Of a DNA stretch of 64,000 nt, positions 45,897-58,800 are shown in pieces. Numbering within the stretch: the first letter of the stretch is position 1; every line of letters starts with the position of its first letter. Below the pieces are notes generated by a model. It saw only the letters and a list, made by a program, of their open reading frames with translations, did not search any database and was not told the origin of the DNA. Location: contig OX359191.1 in NCBI GenBank assembly GCA_947172415.1, positions 8,355,130 to 8,419,129 on the forward strand, written 5' to 3'. The stretch is from Chondrosia reniformis (Eukaryota > Porifera > Demospongiae > Chondrillida > Chondrillidae). The translations under genes and the position numbers were made by a program.

Positions 45897-48800
45897 ATGG
45901 CCACGGTAAAGCTGCTTCTATTTGGTGCTTTACTATATACTTGCTTTCTATACGAAGCAGTTAAGTCGATACCAACCAAAGAATTTATCCCATACGGCCC
46001 GAGGGCAGGCGATTCTATACTGATAGGAGGAAACATTTCTATGGATTTGGAGAACGGATTTTACATGTACGAGTATCGCTACGATATCGCGAATGTAAGT
46101 CACTCGTATGTAAAGGTTGCCAAGTACATGCTGCTTGAATATATGACACTAGCCCTTAGATCCGCATGTATATAACTATACCAGTTCTTAGTCATGGCTT
46201 ACTTCACAGAATTTAGTCGTGTTTTTCCTTCAGATACTGGATGACGGACGTATTACTTTAATGAACTTTGATTCGGAAAGAAAAGCTGAAGTGTATGGTT
46301 ATTACACAGAACCACGATCAAACAAAGGAATGATATTCTATAGGCAGATATCCGGCATTAATGTCATTGAAGAACTTGATACTCTGATAAGTATCATTCA
46401 AGCTAATAATACAAACTTCATTGATCCAGAAGAATACTTTCTACCTGACTGGGCCCTTGTTACAACCTGGATAGGAATGAGCAATCCTTACTCTTTGTTA
46501 GAGGTACAGACCCTTAGAAGGTTGTATATAGTTAGCTATATTAAAGCATATAAAAATCACACAAGGTGAAGTTGTTATTTAGAGAAACTTTAAGACAAAC
46601 TTACTGCCTTTTATAATTCCAACAGTTACAGCATTTATATTATGAATTGGCATATAACTGCATCCAATATCTTACCCTATTATTATTATATAGCGAATAT
46701 AGCCTAAAAATCCTATTCTATAAATAATGTGTATAATTTTATGTACAGTATATGTATTCCGCATCAAACGAGTGAATATAAAATGTACATATATACATTT
46801 ATGAATATATCGCATGAAGCACCATGATAGTTTATACATTAAGACACATAATACATATATTTTTGCATGTACATAAAAATGTTCAAAGTTATATGTATTT
46901 AAGTGTTATTCATATAGCTTTCATTGATAATTACAATGCAGGCAAATTCATTTCAGTTGATTCTTTTGAGAGACCAAAGTAATCACCATTCCTTTGCGAT
47001 ATATCTATACAATAGCACGGTTTGGCCTTCGATAGAGGAGCATGGTTCATCAAAGGCTGGATTTGATGCAGGAGATGGAGTACATGGATATATTATACCT
47101 GGATCACAAACAGGGGACTATGTATCAGCTAACAGCACCTCAAACATAGGACATGATGGAATGTGGATTTTCAGAATGGATAAATTCACAAAGTGTAAGT
47201 GACTGTAAAATATTTTCAGAAGCCTATACTTCTTAATTACATTTTAATGGTAGTACTATATGCTTCTTGCAGCATTAAGTAGTAAAGCTACAGAATTCCA
47301 TTTCGGTTTTGGACCAATTGGAACCGAACACAGTGAACTGTATGCCCTCATTAGCACAACTGAGACTGTACCTGTGACATATACAGTTGAAGCACCCGGT
47401 CTGGATTTCTCCTATGAAGGTGTAATAAATCCATCCACTTATGAAAAAGTAGTGTTCCCTTCTAAAGCAGGGGTGGGAATATCAGGAAATAATAACAACA
47501 GAAAGGGGATTAAAATCACATCAATGGATGATAAAACTATCAATGTTGTTGGTGTAATGTCTGAAGGCACGACTATGGCTCGGTTTCCAATAATGCACCA
47601 GTACAACTCCACAAATGACTTCACCTATTTTGCATCAGTTATGGATGATCTAACAGTTGGCTACTACAGCTATATACTGATTGTTGGCATGGCTGATCAT
47701 ACAAATTTAGAAATTGTACCTAATCGACCATCCACAATTGGTAGAAGTAGATTAAGACCTAATCAATTAGTAACGTTCACAATGGATGAATTTGACACTT
47801 TACTACTCTCTTCCACTTGGGATATCACGGGGACAAGAGTAACCTCTTTGGGTAGGCCAGTAGCAGTATTTGCAGGGCATTCGTGCACTAGAATTCCACT
47901 GTTTGAACAGAGTTGTGACAGAATTATGGAACAATTGCCTTCCACTCATGATTGGGGCAGAGATTATGTCATTACACCACTTAAAGACAGAAAATACAGT
48001 TTAGTTCAAATATATAACAGTGATTTTAGTAATGATGTTAGGATCAACTGCACAGACATACAAGGGACTAAGAGACCGGGAAGAAGCATAGGATTATCAG
48101 AGTCGGCAAAAACAGTACAAACTGTCTACAGTGATGAATTCTGTTACATCACTTCTCAATATCCCATACTGGTTGTACAGTTTAGCACCTCTTGGGCAGT
48201 TGACTCTGTAACACCTTCGCCAGGAGGTCCAGCCATGATTGTGATTCCGTCAGTTCGACAATACAGCTCAAGTGCAGGAGTAGTTGCATATGGTGATGAT
48301 TTCACTCACTATGTGAACCTGGTCATTCCTTATAGCAGCTTTGTTCCCGACCAGATTTTCATCAACAACTCGACAGCCTTATCTGAAATATTACCCAAGG
48401 TATGGGCCTTTTACGACAACTGCAACATAAAGTATTATGCCATGCAACTAAAGCTGGAGGAGGGAGAATATACCATTAAGCATTTGTCAACAACAGGAGT
48501 GCTTGGTGTAATTGCCTATGGCCACTCTGACGGTGGTGGTTATGGATATGTGGCCGGAATGGACAGTGCAGGTCGGTAAACAGTACTGTATATATATAGG
48601 AAAACTTTCTAGGAAAATAGTCTATTATATTCATACGTATGTTTATTAGCTTCATCTGTACGTAGGTATACCATACCCTGTAAATAATGTTCACATACTA
48701 AATGTATAGCCATACATGTTTAGTCAATATAGTAACTGTTATGAATATCTAAAAAAATGTACTTGATAACTACATATATACATACTTTGCAATTGCATGC

Positions 48801-51800
48801 ATATTAGATAATTAAATTACATACAGATTTATCCAATACATTTTGAAGGAAATAAACATGCTTGAGTAGATGATATTTTAATAGGTGAATTATCAGAGAA
48901 GATGACTATATAATATGTATTTAGCCACCATTTGTTTGTTATCCATAGGTCACAACTTTGAAAAGGAACCGAAAGTGAAGATCATTGGGATACACGGATA
49001 TGGGGCACTCTGCATAGATACTAGTGGTACAACTACAAACATGTACTGGAGAGACAGCAGTGGTCAGGTGATATCAAAAGACCCTATCCTCAAAGTTAAC
49101 TTGACTACTGAAAATTATATATGTGAAGTTCCTCCATATGGAATGGAACCGTTCCAGCACTTTTCAGCCAACATTTCCGGAGAACTGGTCCTTCAAGGTA
49201 CACACATACACATTTTGAAAGGTTTGGAGCTATAGATTGTATGTATGAGTCAATAGCTAACAAATAAGAAAGACTACAACATTAGTGGCAATTACAAAAG
49301 GATTGAATAAATAGAGATTGAAATGTAGCAGGTACATAAGTGAGCCTTTAATAGTAATACCCAATATGCCACACCCTCCCCATTAAGACACTCAACTAAT
49401 TATTAGCTTGTCACATATTAAAGGTCACTCATTATACAGTTCTAAGTATATATGATTTTTTTCATTAAGTAATATACTAAGTAAACAGGTTGAACGCTGT
49501 CAGTGATACCTGCAAGCAATTCATTTTATGACATGCAAAGGCCGGGTCACCAAAAGGTGCATGCTTGTAATACCTAACCCTGGTAACATGTGTACGTATG
49601 TCTTCATTCTCTTCATTGAAATGCTACAGGTGGTCCTATATTAGTGGATGTGCTTCCAAACACTATTGAGGCTGAATATTCTACAGACTGCACATTTACC
49701 TGTACAGCTCCCAACAAAGACTACTCAGTGTATACTTGGTATGGGCCTAAAGGGGAGGTTGTTGGTGGAGGCCCTATACTGACTATATACAACACTACAG
49801 AGGATAGCAGTGGATATTATACATGTTCTGTTGAAGTCAAGAAGGGACTGGTGCTGAGTGCAGTGGGAAGTTTAATAATTACAAGTAGGCCATTAATAAT
49901 ATCACAGCATATGAATCAAATCTGCAAATAGAGTAGGGGGACTAAATGTACTATTCAACTTCTATAAGTCTCTTGAGTCACAGCTATTTAAAGGACTCCT
50001 TGTTCATATATTTCCTGTAAACCTAAACTACCAATTTAAAGGATGAAGGACTTACTTAATTACATATTTTTGAATCTGTTTTTTTTTTCAAGGGAACTAT
50101 CCAGTGATATTAGTTGGACCAGAGTCAATAAATCTGACCCTTTCAAATTCAACCAGCTCTTTGCAGCTGTACTGTAAGACAGATATGATTGATGGTACAA
50201 TTATTTGGAGTTGGAATGAGGACAACATCCAGGACAAAGCAATCGTTAGTGAGGAGGGAGACTTAATAATTCCAGAATTGTCAGAGGAGGATGCAGGATA
50301 TTATGAATGCTATGCTAGTAACAGGAGTGGTATATCAATTTCTGACACAGCAGAGGTGACAATCAATGGTAGGTATATAGTCTGGTAGAGGCTCAAAGGT
50401 AGCTATACCAATCATGATAAAAAGCAAAGGAAGCTGATCCAATCATGTAACTTAAATTGAAGATGGCAGAGAGCCTTGTATTTTGCAGTTGACAAAGATC
50501 TTGGGTTGTATTTCAATTTAAGTTTATGATATACATTTATATTGATTTGCCTTTCAGTGTACTACATATATAACACTGTATGGTACAACTAACATATACC
50601 ATTGCATACATGAATGTATACAAGAGAGAGAAGCACATACCAGCCATGGATTATATAAAATGGACCAATTTTAATATTACATTTTGTGAATACCAGATTT
50701 AAAATTAGCTATATTTTACATTTTAATAGTTAAACCACCAGTAATAGTGTTTGGACCGGTTCATCAGACCATCCTTGAAGACTCCACGGTCAGTCTGACT
50801 TGCTATGCAACAGGGTATGCACCAATTGGTTACCAATGGATGGAGGTAAACGATGGAATTCTCAGAGAGTTAGGTGGTCGGTTAACAATGACTGATGACG
50901 GTGGAACAGCAGCGGGAGAGTACACGTGCATGGCTTCGAATGCAGGAGGAATAGTATCATCTGATCCAGCAGTGGTCAAAGTTATAAAAAAAGGTACCTA
51001 AAACACATTTCTGGGGCAAATGACTATTTACTGATACAAAGAGTGATATCAAAATTTTTAATTCTACTTCAAATATCCAAGTTTTCAGCTTTACAATAAC
51101 ACACAAAATCATTTTATAATGGGTATATAGACATGAAGGTATAGGTAAGTACATACTTCAGAACACTGAACCATTAAGTGACATTTAGGCACTTCTTATA
51201 CATTTTAGGAATAGTAGGAAGTTATTACTCTCAAAGTCCTACTCTATAGTGGATTTAGCAATTGTAATTTTAACAACACTTAAAGATTTTCTAAAAGGGT
51301 GTATAGCAGTTAGATTATACCATATGGCTTCACACATACATTGTATATTAAAAGATTGGGAACAAAATCTATAATTATTGATAGCATTTCTGTGCTGTGA
51401 ATTGGTATTCCTTTTTCATTTACTCTAAGTGGAGCACTAGATACAAACAAACAATCAAAATATATCAATTTTGAGTATCACTACAACTTCTATGATTTAA
51501 TACTTGCTTACAGGTCATTGCCTTGATACAGTATTGAGTATTAAAAATACATGGCTTTACCTGTAAGGGTTGGGCGACTATGTATGTATAATATATCACC
51601 ATAGACCTACGTACAATAACTGTCTATATATGTACTATAATACTAGTCAATACTTCTAATTGAGCTATTAGCAACATGAAAGGCAGCAATTAGATGTTTA
51701 AACTAGTAGGTCTTCATCAGTAAGAAATGCAACCATACAGATACGTATATGTACATATGTATGAACACAACCAGAACTACATACACTGTACACCAATACA

Positions 51801-54213
51801 TATGTACTGTATATCTTATGTTAGAATTAGGCTGAGTGTAGATATATATGTATGTATGTATTTTCTTTCTCAAAGGAAGTGGTACGATTATTTTTGAACA
51901 AGATCTCATAGCATTTGTAAATCCTGAAGCATACAGTACCTACCAAGGTGGATCTGCAACATTTCACTGTGATGGAGCCTATGGTGCAGGAACCACTTTT
52001 CAATATATGTGGCTGGACCCTTATGGAGAAATAATCACTAGAGAACAAACATTACAACTAATGCTTTTAACAACGGAAGACAGTGGGACATATGAATGCC
52101 GAGTCTTTGATGCTGTGGGTAGCAATACAAGTAGCTTTGTAGAGCTAACAGTTTCAAGTATGTATTCATAATATATAAACCTGATCTATGAATAAACCTA
52201 CAGTTGCAATCCCAAAATGATAGCAGGATTCAAGGGAAAATATCTCAGGAATTACTTACTGTATAGCATTTTTCTTTATATTCAGATCTTACCATAGAGA
52301 TTATAAAGGAACCATGTTCTGTTAGTTTGAATATTTCAGATCGATTGAAAACTGCCACTTTTGAATGTCTCTCTAATCTGGCCGATGCAAGTTACATCTG
52401 GGAAAAGAAGGATGGGGAGATTGCAGTTCAAGCAATAGGAGCAGATGCTTCTAGACTAGTAATCCCCAACATAGCACCTTCAGACAGTGGTGACTATAGA
52501 TGCATAGCAACAAGCTTGTTGGGTGAAAATGCAACATCTGTCTATGCCACACTAGAAATAAATGGTAAGAGTTTGTTATTCACGAACATTACCAATACAG
52601 AAGTGATGCAATGGGCAAAGCTTGATAATGCCAGAAGTGTAGGAATAGCTTTAAATTATGAAGCCATTACAGTCTTTGAGTTAAAATTCCTATATATGCA
52701 GTATGTATTGGGTGCATGTACGTATTTCAGCATTGATGTAATATATTTAGTTACCTGAATGTACAATCATTCCAATACAGTGGAACTACCAGTAATTAAG
52801 ATTCCTCCAGTCGATGTAACAACAGCCTACAATGGTGCAGTCAGTTTGAACTGCATAGCCTATGGCTACGGAACACTCTATGTAATTTGGGAAAAAAGAG
52901 AAGTTGGCATAATTCAAAACTCTACGGCACAGGTTTACTACATTACAGATGCAACTGCAACTGATGTAGGGAGCTACCGGTGTAGAGTTATCAGTTACCA
53001 ATATGAAACAAGTGTCACATCTGACTTTGTCACTGTAACAGGTCAGAAAATGGCTCAGTATGATTGTATACATACATACTGCAATATGTAACTGCCTTAA
53101 TTGTACTAATTCAGATGTATGATAATTACATTACACTTACTGTAACTGTCTCACCTGAACATACAGAATGTACATACACTATTACATTAAATAAATTTAT
53201 CACATAGCAGTAACTTGTACATTAACTGTACATATTATATACACAAGCCACCTCATAGCACAGTATAATAAACTAATAAACACATAGGAAATATGATGTA
53301 TGTATGTACATACATTGTTTGAAATATTCACCACATCCATTAATCATATGTTTTTATAGTAAGACACTCAACAGTAATTCAGCATGTTAATTGCAGTGGT
53401 GGAAATGCAACTGAAGAGCCAATAAACACTGATCTAAGATTCCCACCATTTTTAACAAATGATCGTGTACTCCTGGAAGGCCCTTTGCTCACTACGGAGT
53501 CCCTTATGGGTGAGGACCTGAGCAGGATGCAGGCTGCTATGATATATATTTGTCATCAAAATGGCAGGGACACGGATCTGAGTTGGGGATTAGCAATTGG
53601 TAACAAATTTGTTTTGACAGTAGCAAACTGTGAGCCCTCATGCGGAACATTTTACCTCTTTCAAAGGGAGGATATTGAAGGGTTGGTTACCCCTGATAGG
53701 ATTTGTCACAGAAATAGGCTAGTTGCAAAGGACGATAACAGAATCACAATAGAAAAGGAATCTGCACATGTAAGCCCTTTATCTAGTGGTCTTGTTCTAC
53801 TACAAATCGAGACAGGTATATTCCTGAAGAGATATTTTCCAAAAGAAAAGATTCTTAATCGAAAGATTATAGAACACATGACAGATGGAGGCAATGTTGA
53901 AATAATAGGTTCAACTACTGACAAGAGAGACTTTACAGGTCCAGGGAGGTTGAGATATAGAATACATAGTCAGATTCCAGACGAAGGAGAGCAAAGAGTT
54001 GTATCTCTTGCAGATCAGTGCAATTCAGATTTTGAATTTAAGTGTAAGTGGATCCAAGGTAGTCCGATAATCTTTCAACCTCCCTTGAGTTCCAGAATCG
54101 CTATGGTGGGTTTGACATCCAAAGAAGATGACTGTGCAAATGGTGATATCTATGAAAACCACATTGCCATACAACCAGACTTAGAGTGGATAGAAGAACA
54201 AGTTGTACTTTAA
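45897..54213 (+). CDS. Secreted mosaic: NIDO, IgGFc-binding, seven Ig domains, trypsin-like pseudo-protease
   Basis: A dozen exons encode about 1600 residues. A signal peptide (VKLLLFGALLYTCFLYEAV) precedes a NIDO domain in three exons (45980-47195; DDGRITLMNF, WALVTTWIGM, GFDAGDGVHGY). One long exon, 47274-48577, encodes the N-terminal IgGFc-binding domain known from FCGBP (VAVFAGHSCTRIP, IMEQLPSTHDWGRDYV). Seven single-exon Ig domains follow (about 48949, 49630, 50095, 50730, 51876, 52287 and 52781), each with Cys..Trp..Tyr-x-Cys. The last exon (53360-54213) is trypsin-like: FVLTVANC, SSGLVLLQI, CKWIQGSPIIF and IQPDLEWIEEQ fit the S1 landmarks, but histidine, aspartate and serine are all replaced. 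No transmembrane segment is seen. A binding role in mucus, adhesion or immunity is inferred. Confidence 0.86.
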
Positions 54214-55707
54214 ATATTAAAGAATGTGAAAAACTCTTTATACTGTTAATTACTCAAAACTATGTTATTTGAGTTTCATTATTTAAAGTTATCGTACAAT
54301 TGAATAAGAAGTACACAGAATGTTTATAAGAAAATATGAAGTGGTCATTGACATACAGTTGGTCAATGGAGAGTATACCTTAATATGATTATTAAATATG
54401 ATTATTAACAACATGGCAAAATGCATACTGTCATCAATGAAAATGATGTACGTACTGTAATATAAATATCTAACAAAATGATCAATTTCAAAAGTGGAAC
54501 AATCCACATGTACTGCATCCAATTAGATTTACATGATCAAATAATCTAAATTTTTCCATCACGGCTATCAAGCTTAAAAGGGTAAGGCAAAATCACATAA
54601 AACTAATGAGACTTAGGGCAAGTCTATAGAGTTTTGGATGAGGAGAGATGCATGATAAATGATTACCACTTTCATACTTGAATTTTGTAAGCATAAAACC
54701 ATATACTTTATAGTCAATAAGTATCAGTTTGCTATAGTGGCTTTGGAACAAGGTTTAAAACAGTCCAATTCACTTTTGCAATGGCAATAATGATAAATAA
54801 TTGATTACAACATCCAATGGAGTTGTACATACGTACGTATGTACATCAGATTTTATACATAAGTTATGCAGTCTCTACTCATGTGATAAGCACATGATAC
54901 TAGAATCATAAGAGTTATATACATGTACAAGTCTAGAAACTATGCATAACGCATCAAATTTATTCTAAACTGAACTTCAGCCTATTGATCATCTACAGCA
55001 AGAAGGAATGAATTACACAAAAATTAGCTTCCTTATCTTAATTATACTTCCTTCACAAGCTTAGAGTATTAGCTAATGCCTATCATATGACAGTATGGTC
55101 AATTAAGAAAACCTACCAGCGAAAGACTATTCTCATTAGAGCGGCATACTCTAATGCTCCAATTAGCTAATATTCTCCATGCAATAATATGTAAATGAAT
55201 ACAAGGATATGTCCATAATATATCTATACATATAAGGAGTACAAGCTATTACAATACCTTAGTAGCTCAACAAATGACACAATAGCAATAAAAATATATA
55301 TCTAGCTGCATATAGCAGTTGCAGTGATTGGATGTGCATGTTGCATGTAACATAGTTTGATCATGCATTGTGAGTCTAACAATTCACAATAATATGTATA
55401 TTTGCATGGCAAGATTGTAAAATATAGATTTCATGATACTTCTACTGTAAAAGCTGAAACCAAAACCAATTAAAAACCTCCTAAGAAGACCAAACTTTTA
55501 TAAGAGTATATATTCATGTATACAGAAAAACATTCTTCCAGCCAATCTCTATACTAGTAGCAGTGTGGAGGTGTGATTAGGTAATGCTTTTAACAAAATC
55601 ATATAATGGTTACAGCCATTTTAGGAAGCAATACAAATTCCACTACAAAAGAGTATTTCAGTTGGAGAGTTGGTCATTATATTTTATATTGAAAGAACCC
55701 AGCCACC
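54214..55707. other. Intergenic interval
   Basis: AT-rich, without a gene I can support. A partial copy of dispersed family 1 lies near 54590-54655 (AGTTTTGGATGAGGAG). Confidence 0.65.
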
Positions 55708-58700
55708 ATGAAGCTGGCTATATGTATCACAGCACTTGTTCTCCCCCTCCTGGTCTTTGGACAGGAGTTAGCAGTAGAGCCAGGCTCAAATGTCTATCAA
55801 TCTGAGATCTTAAAAGAATTACAAGAAGCCATTCATGCTTCAGGTTGTATTGGCGGTCTCTGTGTATGCTCTGAGAATAACAGGCTCTGGAGTGGTGTGT
55901 TCAGCAACGGAGTGTCTCTCCCATCATTGATATCAGGTACACCTACAACAGCTGATGATATAAGAGAGGCACAGAGAGCATATCGTCAGGTATACAGAAT
56001 AGCTGACACTATGCCTATAGTGGGCAGACTCCTCAGTACTTGTAAATGGCCTCTGACAGCCTTCTCACAGATGTACAGTGATACACTGAAGATATTAGTA
56101 GCACAGGGGCAAACAGATGAAAAAGTGCAAGGTGCAAATGCTGCTATTTGTGAACTAAATCAAATTGTGGACGATCCTGAACCTACTGGAGATGTGACAC
56201 AAGTACCAAGATTCACTCTCTATCTGAGATATAAATCATTTTACTTTTCAGAAAAAAGTTTTGTTGAAGCTCAAATTAAAAGTCAACGTGAACTGTTAAC
56301 TGATTCAGAGTTTGAAGAATGGTATAACGAAAACCAAGAAAATCTCAATTGCAGAACAGACAGCGCTTATCAAAAATGGGAAATTTTTGGCAGCAAGAGA
56401 AGAGTTGAAGAACTTTTATCAAAAAATGACATTGTTACAGAAAGTTCTTTAGTTATAAATGCCCAGGGATTGTTTGAAGCTGTCAAATCTCTTCAAGAGA
56501 CAAATGATGATTCAGAAGTAGGGCTCCTACCAGTGTCCTTGGTACCATCAGGATGGGAAATACTCTTTCAAAAGCGGTATGCTATTTGTGTTGTATAAAT
56601 ACCAGCTGAAGCTTACTATTAGCAGCTGATCAGGTGCTTAGCAAGAATATACAATGTCCTGCGCTGTTCATTTATGTACATTTCTAATACGTACATCTGG
56701 GGCTTACTTCCAGTCAAGCAAATTATATGTATACATATACATATGTGCATATACGTACGTACATACGTATGTATATACAATTACGAATCATAATTTGTGA
56801 GAAAAAAAGAAAAGTCAGTATAAAAACTGTATCCTCATCCAAAGCTCTATTGGTTTGCCCTAAGTCATATACGTTTAGTAAAAAATCATAGTCTATACAC
56901 TTTGAATTTTGTGTATTATAACTTTTTCTTCCATTTCTCCACTCTATCAATATTTATTGGTTGGTCAATGAGCTATTGCCTTAGGTAACTCCACCCAAGG
57001 ATTGTTCTAGGCCATCTTGTTTTGTGAATCATCTGATTATTAATACATTAATCCTCAACAAGGAATACATATAACTGTTGGTTTAGTTATAGTATAGTGT
57101 GTGTTGGTATGAATTGTCATCCCTCGTGAACAATTATAAAATTGCATACATTGTACATAATTTTAATTACAGTTATAATCATAGCCTTTTAAGGGAGAAA
57201 GTTACACATATGTAGAATACGCAATTAAATTGTGTTCATTACTTAACATGTAATTTCAATCACAGGTCCAGTGGAACAAGAGACCAACTCCTCTACAGGC
57301 TGGGAGATTTAACTCTTCGATTGGCCAAGTTAGAGGGTGAAGAAAATGCCAAGCTGATTACCAACACAAGTAATACTGGAAACCTCCTGACCATGAACTT
57401 TGAAATGGCTGAAAATGAGGTTATGAGATTAAGCAGGAGGCTACAGGAGGCAAAGGTACTTTGCCGAACTGGGGTTGGTAATTGCACAGAAGTTTTCGTA
57501 TTGGAAGAACAGCTAATGGCTGCAGCAAATGACTTCATACAGATTTACATTTTATTTAAAGCAAGTTCTGATGTTGTGAATATTGAAGAGCAGAAAGCAT
57601 TAATACAGGTACAAATCCTTGAAGCAGAGGCTAGGTTAGCGGCTTTGGGTAGTGTTTTTGAAACCATTGATGAAACTCTAGCCCGTGCTTCCTCAGACAG
57701 TTTCAAACAGAGAACTTTACTTTTTGAGTGGAAAGAGGATGTTGCTAACTTAGAAGCTACACCAGATGACTCCGAAAATCACCTCTTCTATAGGCCATTC
57801 CTCCACTTGCTAACACATCCCAATGAAGTATGTGAATATTGCTTCAAAACCTTCTACAATGAAACAAAGCCTACAAGTATATCAGCAAGACTATACTTTC
57901 TAAGCACAGACCGAAATTGGTTTGATGCCAGCTTATTTGACACTGACCATGTTCAAAAAGTAAGCACACGATCGCGAGATCATAGAGTATGTACTTCTAA
58001 TTACCGCAAAAGTCATATTTTTGATCCACCTCTGCTATGAATATTATCAAAATAAATCTATATTAAAATATATCCATAATAAATATGCAATATGTAGAAA
58101 TGTATTGTAGCTACATAACAGTCACATCTGTAGTGTTATACTATAAAATTCATAAGGCTGGTATTCTGTTCTACATATATATTAATAGCTTTACCAAAAA
58201 TGGCTTATCACATATGGTTTAGAAGTACATATACTGTACATATTGTATACACATTAATCCACACATACTAGCAAAAATGTATTGAAGATAGTAGCAATAA
58301 ATAGTAGCAAATTAAATTCTCACCTTTCAATTTTATAGCTTTTAAGAGAATTAGAAGAAAATAATGGAATAAGGTTTGCACCAAATGCTCAGCCTGAAGA
58401 AGACTTAATTTCAGATTTACAAGACTCTGAGTACCTCCTTCCATATTTTCCAGTCACAATAGTGGTAGCTACCAATATAAAGATTGAACTCAAAGGAGTC
58501 AGCAATGAAACAGCTAATGCCATTTATCAGGGAGCTAGCTTAAATTCACAGGACCAGATTGGATTTGGACCTTTCACTGTTCTCAACTCTTTTGAGGAGA
58601 CCTATGAAGGAGAATACAGATACCGAGTAGAGGGAATGCTTGATTCAGATACAGGTGCTGTTAGCAATTCTGATAATCGCCTAGTAGTTCTGTTGGAGGG

Positions 58701-58800
58701 AGGACAGATTATTGGTGTACAGTATCAGCTTTTGAATGCAGCTGGAGAGGATGAATTTTCTATCAATCCACCTCAAGGAAATAACATGACTACTACATAA
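55708..58800 (+). CDS. Secreted protein of unknown function, RPWFRP family, divergent gene B
   Basis: Three exons, 55708-56570, 57267-57959 and 58340-58800, join in phase (FQK|RSSGTRD and HVQ|KLLREL). The start has a strong context (GCCACCATGA) and a TATA-like stretch at about 55678-55690. A signal peptide (MKLAICITALVLPLLVFG) is followed by the same plan as genes A and C: helical N-terminal domain ending LLPVSLVPSGWEILF, then a coiled-coil exon (RDQLLYRLGDLTLRLAKLEG), STDRNWFDASLF in place of the RPWFRP motif, and a last exon with YLLPYFPVTIVVATNIKIEL and GGQIIGVQYQ. It lacks the Ser/Gly-rich stretches and carries extra cysteines (CIGGLCVCS). Intron positions match those of A and C, so I take it as an old paralogue. 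Function unknown. Confidence 0.82.
56735..56776. repeat. TACGTA/CATATG-rich palindromic simple repeat
   Basis: Alternating purine-pyrimidine sequence with TACGTACGTACATACGTATG lies in intron 1 of gene B. Similar short tracts occur at 38150, 40817, 53297 and 54830. Confidence 0.6.
56795..56870 (-). repeat. Dispersed repeat family 1, partial copy
   Basis: CTGTATCCTCATCCAAAGCT then CTATTGGTTTGCCCTAAG matches the family end seen at 31740-31795. It lies in intron 1 of gene B. Confidence 0.65.
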
